DNA from: Dactylonectria macrodidyma
Taxonomy: Eukaryota; Ascomycota; Sordariomycetes; Hypocreales; Nectriaceae
Direction: 5' to 3'
Length of the DNA stretch: 64,000 bases
Assembly: GCA_020744425.1 (NCBI GenBank)
Contig: JAGMUV010000019.1
Coordinates: forward strand, 1,116,001 to 1,180,000
This document shows positions 55,985 through 64,000 of this stretch, in pieces. Under the pieces are notes generated by a model that did no database searches, was not told where the DNA came from, and was given only the letters and a program-made list of their open reading frames with translations. Position 1 is the first letter of the stretch. Every line of letters starts with the position of its first letter. Both the position numbers and the translations under genes were made by a program.

Positions 55985-57899
55985 TTAAAGTCTAATGTCC
56001 GCGTCGTCAAGGTAAAAGGTCGTGGGTGAACCGAGATGCTGCATCTGGGGCTGATGATGCATGTAGCCCGTGGGGTTCGAGGTGAAGCCCTGAGTCGGGT
56101 GGCCCATCCGCATCGGTAGGTCGTAACCAATAGGGACAGAGGTGGGAATCATGTCGGCCGAGTACATGGTTGGCACTGGGGGAACAGCCTCGGCGTCTGA
56201 CGCTGGGCTTCCATAGATGCTCGTGTTCTTCTTCTTCGGTCGCAGGTTCTCAAGGCTGAGACGCTTCCCCCAAGATCCGGGTCGCTTCGTGGGAATAGGA
56301 GTGGCGGGTCGGATGGAGGGCTGGCTGGGATTCGGGGTCATGTAGACGTTGGTCATAATTTCGTCTTGCTGGTGGTACTGTGGTACAGGGCTCATGTTGG
56401 CCCACTGCTGCTGGGGAAACTCCTGTCCCGGGAGGATGTAGGTCATGCTGGCGTCGGCAAAGGTGTTCATTTGGTCAGGCGCAAACTTGGGTGCACCCGC
56501 GGGCCATACCGTCTCGTCGGGAATTGGGAAGGGAGTACCAGGGTGAGGTCCGGCGGTCAAATCGTCCTGGATCATTGGCTCGGGGAGACCATCCATGGGA
56601 GTCGATGGGCGAGTCTCCTGCTTGATTCGTCGGGCGGGGACGTTGTTGGGTTGAGGAGTCTGCGGTTGCTGTTGTTTGGGGACCGGGGCCGCGGGCGTGC
56701 TCGCGCTGGTGCTGGAGCCGTCAGACTTTGGTTGGGCTCCGTCGGAGTGACCGACGGTGTCCATCAAGCACTCGGATCGAACGGGCAACGAGAACTGAAG
56801 GTCAATCTCGGCAGGAGGTGGCGTGTTGGGGTTGGTGAAGGGCGAAGTTCCGAGTATGAAGGCGAGGCGGACCAGAGTCGAGATGTCTTCACCAAGGTGG
56901 CGGGCCTCGAGCATACGCTTGAGGTCACCGGATGAGCGAGCACGCCAGGTAAGCTGTTGCCTCCTCTCCTTGGGCCAGATGCATGTTTTCCAGATAGACT
57001 TGACCTTAGACTGGCGCATCAAGTTGTGCAGTTGCACCTTGTACTCCCAGTTGTTAACGTCAAAGCCGTCCTCAAAGTGCTTGGCAATATGCTCAAAGTA
57101 CTTGTCACGGCTAGCAGTTGCCTGGTCGTTGTTCTGTGCCTCGAAGACTCGGTCCTTGCAGGTGGCGAAGCCGCATGCGTAGACAACTTGGGGGCAGAGA
57201 TCCGTCTTGGCTGAGCTGTTGGGCAACGCATCCATGCGATGAGTCTCCTTGGCGTGGGTGCTGTAGGCTCGCTCAGTAGCAAATGAAAGGTGGCAGCCCT
57301 TGGTCTTGCAAATCCAGGTAACGTCGACACCGTGGAAGTTGTACAGATGCTTCTTGAAATCACTCTTGCGTCCAAAGCCCACCGGGTTGTTGTCTAGGTA
57401 GCACATGGGGCACTGGTACTTCTTCGAGGTCGGAGTGACATGTCGGGGAGATGGGTGAGAAGTCACATCGCAGGACGGGAGCGGTGATTGCATAAGGGCG
57501 GGTGAGTCAAGCCAGGTGCGGTCGGGGATCTTTCCAATGTCGCCTTCGTGAATGGAAGGGATATCACCGTTAGTGTCTTGCCAGGTCGATTGAGTGCGTA
57601 TCGACGCAGCATCAGAGCGTGCGTGAGAAGCCTCTGAACTACTCCAGGTGAGAGAGGGGGCGCTGGTGTTGCTCAGAAGAGTGGTTGCCGAAAAGGTCGA
57701 GGCACGCGCTGTTTCTGTGTTAGTTGCAAGCTATCTACGCCTGATGAAGACCGAGACAAAACTCACAAGGCGTACCAACGCCACTCAGGGCGCAGACAAG
57801 ACTGGAGACGCCATAGCGACGGACAAGTCCCAGGAGGACTTGCTGGTCATCGTCAGACAAAGGCCTCACGGCCTGGTCGTCAACAGGGAACGGAAACAT
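55985..57899 (-). CDS. C2H2-type zinc-finger transcription factor
   Basis: Two exons (57899-57767, 57708-55985) give 618 aa. An upstream exon was added because the frame before Met at 57493 stays open and protein-like (STWQDTNGDIPSIHEGDIGK) and joins in phase to MFPFPVDDQAVRPLSDDDQQ. Zinc-finger cysteines and histidines: YQCPMCYLDNN with KHLYNFHGVD; WICKTKGCHLSF with YSTHAKETH; ACGFATCKDRVF with HIAKHFEDG. The region after them (KTCIWPKERRQQLTWRARSS) is conserved-looking. The C-terminal half is Pro/Gln/Ser-rich and disordered, like a transactivation domain, with a basic patch (RPKKKN). It is a nuclear regulator with unknown targets. Confidence 0.88.
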
Positions 57900-58517
57900 G
57901 ACACTGGTGTGCTCACCGCTCGTGTCAATTTGACAGGCGATGATGCGCGCTCAGCGCTGAGAGGGTATGTGGCAGCTGAGGGCACGACGGCGGTCGAGAC
58001 GAAGCCGTGGTTGCAAGGGTCACAAGTCGAGCGAAGTGGCCGCGGACGATGAGATTCGCATGGACGTTCCTAGACTAGGCGAGGAGTCGACTAGACACTG
58101 GTGAATGGCCAAGCGGAAAATGCACCGTCGGAGGTGGTCGTCGAGGTTGACAGCCACGGTCGAGTCGGGTTGGTGAAAGAGTGTCGTCGCGATGAGTTGA
58201 CTAGGAGTCGGAATGGTTGCCTGGGGAAAGCGCAGCCGGCACGAGTTGGTGTTTTTTTTCTGGTGGCCTCAGGTGTGGATTATTAAGGAGAGGAGATCGC
58301 CAGCCCGCGACGATTAGTATTGAGACGAGGCGAGGTTGAGTCGAGAGACTGGGTGGCCTAGATCGAAAATCGGGTGTTGCTGCTACTGGAGGTTCTGGTG
58401 TGCGAAGTAGATGCAGGAAGCGAGGCGGGAGGGTTGGAGGGTGGGAGGAGAATAGAAACAGAGCAGGGCAGAGACAAGAGGGGCGAGGGGCGCAGTCGAG
58501 CAGCAAAGGACGAAGCA

Positions 58518-58537
58518 GAAGCCTTCTAGAAGGCTTC
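58518..58537. promoter_or_regulatory. 20-bp perfect palindrome with TTCTAGAA core
   Basis: gaagccttctagaaggcttc is self-complementary over all 20 bases and lies about 620 bp upstream of the zinc-finger ATG. The centre TTCTAGAA equals a heat-shock-element dyad (GAA/TTC units), and further GAA units follow at once (cgaagaa). It may bind a dimeric regulator. Confidence 0.45.
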
Positions 58538-59113
58538 GAAGAATGCTGGGCCCTCCGTGAGACATTATAACGGGCTTGCCGGAGCACATCGCAGTCGGTC
58601 GGCCCACATTGGCCTTGGCCCCCTGACTAGCTCGCCGTCTAGTCACCTCGTTGCCCAAGGGGCCCCGGTCCAAAGCCAACGCCGTTTCAGGAACGTCATT
58701 TGCTGAAGCCTTTTCCTTTACATCCCCAATAGCGCTGATGAAACCCGCCCTCTAGGCTTTGCTCGCAAAGAGGAAGGTCCCCACGGCACCATGGGGAGCA
58801 GGGCCAGGGAGGCCAGGGATTGTGAGTGAGGCCGAGGGTGCTCGAGTCTAGCCGTTCAGCACTCAAGCACTCCAGTTCCCAGGTGGTTTGCCCACACACC
58901 ACAGGGGCCGTCGGTGCCACCATGGCGCATCTCGATGAAGGTTTTGGCTTAGGCTCACGTTACACGCATCCCGCAAGGAACCCCCTTGGACGAGTAGGCT
59001 GTGTGGGCGCCCGCGTGTGATGGACGCCCAGTGCTCTGCAGAGGTTGCGGCGCTCGAGTCCGTTGCAGACGTAGGCACTGTAGTACGCATAAGCCGTGCC
59101 GTAACTGTGTGTA

Positions 59114-59146
59114 GTACCAGGGACTGACCGTACAGTCCCCTGGTAC
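59114..59146. repeat. Inverted repeat / hairpin
   Basis: GTACCAGGGACTG and CAGTCCCCTGGTAC pair over 13 bp with one bulged C and a 6-base loop (accgta). It is in noncoding DNA; it could be a stem in a transcript or a cruciform. Confidence 0.6.
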
Positions 59147-60928
59147 GGTAGCACTGCGCATGTCGCGAGCTGCTTGGCTTGTCGATAGCGTGTCTAGTCC
59201 CTTGTCGGGCCTGTCGGGTTCGTCCAGGCCGTAGATGGTGGACGGCGGACACAGAGGCAGACAAGCGGACAAGCCCTGACTGTCTAGGTACCGTCTGGGA
59301 CCTGGCCAAGCCATCATGACTGATTGATTGACTGAGTGGCCAAGCCTCCAGCCCCTGCCCCTGTCTCTTGGTGGTGAGCGCCCGCAAATTGGCCCGGCAG
59401 CGAAGCCTACCAACCTGCCTAGACCCGCGCCCACTGCACCCATTGCGTCTGCTCTCTCTGTTCCATCCCATCCATGATCCGGTGCTGGGCTTTGCGTCCC
59501 CCCCTGCAGCGCAAGCAGGCGAGGTCACGACGACAGCGAGCGACTCTGACCCAGCTGCGGCCCTGCCGTGTAAGCTCGTGTGAGACGCTTCTGCCGTCCC
59601 TTCTAGAAGACACATCCATAGCTGGAGGCTAGCACAAGTTTTCGTCTTCGGGATGATCGAGAATGGGATGAGTGGCGAACCGTGCTGATACGGGAGTGTT
59701 GTCCTGTCTCCCCGTCGTGCGCGGACGTAGTCTCTCTGAGAGAATTTCTTTCTGCTCGGGTCGTATTCTGACCGTCTTGCTCCATGTCTGATCTCCCGTC
59801 GATGCCGTGAGGTGGTCTCCATTCTCCAAAACACGGATTGACCGTCAACTGACTGTTCTAGCAATCAGTCAGTTACGTACGAAGTCAACCAGAGTCTACC
59901 GTAGTTGCCAGATCTAGCGCTGTTGCCTCGTACCCAGGCAACCAAGCAAGCTCCTCTGCTGAGCTTCTGGGTTGCCCACGGCCCTGGCTCTCGCATCCTG
60001 TCCAATCCGGTCAACCCATACGAGGTAGACTCGGTTCTGCCGAGCACCGGTCCTGCCACCGGGCAATGAGTAGATTGCGATGACCAAATCAAAACGAGCC
60101 TGGACGAAAAGGCGCACAACGGCTTCGTACCATAATTAGTACGTAAAGCGATACAGGTGGTACAAACGAGGCGCTAGTGTCTCCGCCACGGGCTCACGCA
60201 CACTCGTTGGAGGACTCGAGGACTCGAGGGAGGATCAAGAGGATTCAGCAACGTAGTAAGCCAGTCACCGAGTTGTGCAGTGACCCCACTGTCTCTTTCA
60301 GTGGATGGACTCCATCGCCGAAACAAGAGCGAGAACAAGAACCACCGCCGTCTCTGATGGAGAATGCTCTTGGCACACGCAGATGTACACGCAGCACTCA
60401 CACACAACCCGAAAAGGGCACATGCACCCAAGACTTTCGACACACGAGGCTAGGTCTGCGCAAGCCAAGCCGGACGCGGGCCACCAGACGACCCTGTTTC
60501 AGCGGGAAATGATGATGGGCCAATCTCTGGTCGACGCTGACGGCATCGTGCGAATAAGAATCCACGAGACCCAAGACGAGAGGAGGGTCAAGACTCGAGA
60601 TGAGGGTCTGGAGAGGGTCGAGAAGGGCTTGGTCCAAATGCGTGATTGGGGCTAGGCGGGGCGTTGCCGAGACCCTTGTGCGGGGCGGAGCAGCCACTGT
60701 GATTGGCCTAGACATGCGGTCATGCCACGACCCGTCTCATGCCTTCCTAAAGAGATATGGGCCTTTGGGTAGGCGGGGTCTAGTTGTCGTAGTCATCGAC
60801 CATTCTGGTAATCTTTCCCTCACTAAATAGGACGTTTTCAGTGCCGGTCGATAGTCCTCGTATGGCCTTGGGGTGGTTTTGAAGTGGCCCCCGCGAACGG
60901 AGAGTCTTCTTTTTGGAGCAAGTGGTCA

Positions 60929-60955
60929 GTTGTGTGTGTGTGTGTGTGTGTGTGT
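60929..60955. repeat. (GT)n microsatellite
   Basis: About 13 uninterrupted GT units in the gene-poor region. Confidence 0.9.
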
Positions 60956-60994
60956 AAAAGGTGGTTCCCCCTGTTAGTGGTGGCGCCTAGCATC

Positions 60995-61013
60995 TGTCTG
61001 TGTGTGTGTGTGT
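60995..61013. repeat. Second short (GT)n microsatellite
   Basis: ctgtctgtgtgtgtgtgtgt, about 40 bp beyond the first GT tract; the two may share an origin. Confidence 0.8.
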
Positions 61014-64000
61014 ATTTCGGTGCAGACAAAGTTCTATGTAAGCATTAAGCATGCTAATCAGAGACATGCGGCAGGCAATCAATCATCGTCAAGACTGTAC
61101 TGCAGTAGTCTACATTTCAGGTCGTCGAGTTCCCATGACGGTAAGCGTTGCTAAAGACGAATCGAGAACGGGTTAATGGTGGCGGGGGCAAGATGCTGGT
61201 TGTGTCTCAGCTGGAGCAGGCGGCCGGGTGGAGTCGTTGCCGGTTGCTTGATTGACAATGGATCTCCTCCAGCCGTGCTAGTTCCCACAAGTGCCCCATA
61301 TCATTTGTTCCTAGTGCTACGATGCGTGCGCCGTGATTGACGGCGCCGTAACCCCATCATCCATACGTAGTGCCCGGGGATCCATAATTAGCTGGTTCAA
61401 CAAGCCGTTGGGCAATTGGCGTTGGTGTTGGCGTTGGCTCTGGACTCCATCCCTCCCATCCCATGGCGAGAGGCTCCAGGCTAGTGTTTTAGTCGCATTT
61501 CTTCTGAGCCCTGGTCCATTTGCTAGCGCGGACATCGGGCACCCGTGACCCTCAGCGTGACTTGACGAGAATTCAACCATTTGTAAAGAAAAATCAGGCA
61601 GTTTCCAAACCCGGAGATCCAAAGAAGCAAATTTTCGGCGCTGAACGAACGAATCTGTGTGTCGGGGCCCGATCTCTGAGGCTGAGGCCCGAAGAACCCA
61701 AATAGGCGGGGCGTGATTTTCCTTTTTTCTCCTCGACGGCGGCTTCGGCGAAGAAGAAAAAAAAAGGACGGAGGGATCCAGCCCCATCTTTAGGAAAAAG
61801 CAAATAAAAAAATCACGAAAGTGACGAAGAAAAAAAAATCCATCACAGATCTTCGATTGCCCAGTCCGACCAGGGGAAGCGAGGATCACAGCCTCAATCG
61901 TGGAACTGCATCTCGTCTACATTATTAAAGTCCCAGTTTTTTCTTTCTTGGTCGTGTTTGCTTTTCCCGCATCATGCTTCCACTCTGTGTCATACGTAAT
62001 AAGAGCCCATGTTTCGACGTTGGTGAGAAAAAAGCTGCAAAGAGTTGCTCCTGCAGCCACCCGGCACCCTTCCCCGCCCCTCATTGTGTGTGAAGTTTTT
62101 TTGCTTTTTGTTCTGGAATTTTTCTTCAGCTCCTGCGAGGCGGGGTGGATCTCGCGTTGCAGATTGACGGGGAAGATGGTTGCTTTGTGCGTCTGTGGTG
62201 GCGCTGTGAGACGTGTTGATGGATGCGGACGCATTTGGGGAGGATGATGATGTGGATGGTTGACACGCTGGCATGCTCCGAATGCCATGGACGAAAGAAA
62301 GGCATTCGTCGCCCTGACACAGCATCAGTCCAAATCGAGCTCATGCTCGGTGAATCAGGCATGCATCCCATTCTCCACGATGATCCATCCATCCACCGTT
62401 GATCCTATCTCATGTTGATCTTAATCCCGTCAGCCACTCACTGACTGGACTGCATCATGCATGACAATGACACCCCAAAACCAAAACCAAAACCAACCTG
62501 CATTATTAGACACGCAACCCACGAACAGAGCCCGTTTGTTTTGATATTGCCTCAGCCCGCCCCTTGCCCCTGCGCCTCCCATCGAAAGAATTATTTGCTT
62601 CGTCCTCGCAACTTTCCACCTTCTGCGATGGCTGCTCGCCCGGCCCGGGGGCGGCACCCTGGTCTATCTGCGAGCTTCCCTTTTCTTCCCCTCCTTTTTG
62701 GGGGGGGGGCTTCCTACTAGAGAGACCCTGTGCTTCCGATTTGCTAGCCTGTCCCCCCCCCCAGCAGGTTGAAAAGGATGGCTTCCCTTGGCTTGTCTTC
62801 TGTCGCTCCGACAAACCAAAACTCTCTCTCTGTCAGGGCGGCGGACAGGCGTTGGTAGGTACCTTTCGTTCGCACCTAATAATCGGGTAGTACGGTACGG
62901 ACGTAGTCAGTCAGCACCAACTCTTAACCCTGACGCCCAGAACCAAGCCACGACGCACGTTTACATGGAACACAGTCCTTTCGTAATACATGCACCACCA
63001 ACATGACACTTTCGGATACGTACTGTGCATTGCACCCTTTTGACGTTGCACAGTCACATCACGCAGGGCCTGAAGTGAAAATATGTCCCGCAGATGCCAT
63101 TTATTATTATCAGACGTCCAGCTCGTCACACACATACATCATCATTGTCGCATGACCAGCCACATGGCGCAAACCACATTCATCTCAAGCCGAACTAATA
63201 GCAAGCTCAGCCCATGTCTTTCAACTCTCACACACTCACACATTCAGTACTCACCCACTTAATTAAGTATATTCTCGGCATATCAAAAACTCAACACATC
63301 AACGTTCACGCCTAACACCGCCGATCCCCCAGGCCCAAGCCCCTTCTCCCCAGTAATTACTCTCCGCGGCCCAACTCAACCACAACTCTAAACCCAAACC
63401 AAACACAAACGTTAGCAATGGGCCCTCGCCCCGCCTATCGCCCGTCCCGAACCGCCGCCGTAGACTTCCGTTTGCTCCGGACACGAAAGCGACCTTTTTT
63501 CTCCTTCTCCTTCTCCCGTGCTTAAAGTTTTGGTGGTCCGGACTGTCGTCGTTGATGTCATCTCGGCCTCTTTTTTCGTCTTCTCGCTTTGACGCCTTGA
63601 ATGCCTGCCAGCCCTTGCCCACAGACCCCCCAGACTAGCCTGCTTTTCTCGGACCTCTTCCTTGGGCGTTGGGTGGCTAACATGTTTGCCTGTCAGTCGT
63701 CCGTCCACAGATACCCGGCGTAGTATCGATTTGTATGCGCCTACTTGCCGTCGTTCCATATTACGTACCGGGGGCGGTCTACATAGCAGCCCCAGGTATA
63801 GCAAAGGCCATCCCTCTTCTGTATCTCTTATCCCTCCCCCTGGTTCGCCCTCAAACAACCCTTGTCCCCGAAAGACACACGGACACACACACACTCGGCC
63901 TCTCTCTCACTCACACTCAGCTTTGATGTTTGTCAAGAGACAAAACGAGGCACATAACTCGCAAACATTTGGCATCCCCAACACACCGTTTACGAGAGCC

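Larger units (their letters stand above)
57900..64000. other. 6.1-kb gene-poor, GC-rich region upstream of the zinc-finger gene
   Basis: No recognisable protein, tRNA or rRNA on either strand. Long frames (for example 58863-59864 minus) have low-complexity, frame-overlapping composition typical of GC-rich noncoding DNA. It holds a 20-bp palindrome, a hairpin, GT microsatellites and several pyrimidine tracts. It is probably the extended promoter and 5' UTR of the zinc-finger gene and flanks of a gene beyond the window. Confidence 0.5.

Noticed and set aside
58863..59864. 333-codon open frame on the minus strand
   Set aside because: Composition is Arg/Ser/Gly/Thr-rich without domain, several overlapping frames are equally open, and there is no splice or promoter context; it fits GC-rich noncoding DNA.

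Overview
This window is from the nuclear genome of a filamentous ascomycete fungus, most likely a Sordariomycete. Genes carry short (about 45-80 nt) GT-AG introns with CTAAC/CTGAC-like branch points. The gene set is typical of that group: cutinase, a secreted flavin oxidase, an MFS sugar transporter, a DUF2985 membrane protein, a fungal STAND-type N-terminal domain protein and a sterol-glucosyltransferase-like enzyme. There are no bacterial-type operons, and I found no tRNA, rRNA, CRISPR array or intact transposon. Exon structures were derived by hand from splice signals and reading-frame continuity.

Layout. 0-4.5 kb: a carbohydrate block with the 3' end of a polyol dehydrogenase, a short-chain reductase and a sugar transporter. 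5.5-19 kb: a possible N-myristoylated protein, a secreted FAD oxidase, a small secreted protein, a small SDR, a 917-aa glycosyltransferase with an unusual C-terminus, and a DUF2985 gene with a 9-nt microexon. 19-31 kb: a decaying accessory block with a frame-broken TPR gene, a frameshifted SDR, an amidase pseudogene with in-frame TAG codons, a ferric-reductase relic, a possible PTH11-like relic and a frameshifted membrane-anchored cysteine protein. One intact orphan gene (505 aa) sits inside it. 31-40 kb: cutinase, a 748-aa membrane protein with a large ectodomain, and an aldehyde dehydrogenase.

40.7-47.3 kb: three tandem paralogues on the minus strand. Each has a signal peptide, the same cysteine-rich ectodomain, one transmembrane helix and a divergent cytoplasmic tail. 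All three share one phase-1 intron at the same ectodomain position. The first has an 816-residue tail with about 16 copies of a motif resembling E-V-x-G-S-x-G-x-V-F-T-E-A-D-S-K-P. The third keeps one copy. This is the best candidate here for an undescribed surface-sensor family.

48.7-57.9 kb: acetolactate synthase (ILV2, branched-chain amino acid synthesis), a STAND-N-domain protein with a one-base frame break, and a C2H2 zinc-finger regulator. The last 6.1 kb upstream of the regulator is GC-rich, without a recognisable gene, and holds palindromes and GT microsatellites. Housekeeping genes are intact. Broken frames cluster at 19-31 kb, so most look like real decay, but single-base cases at homopolymers could be sequence errors.
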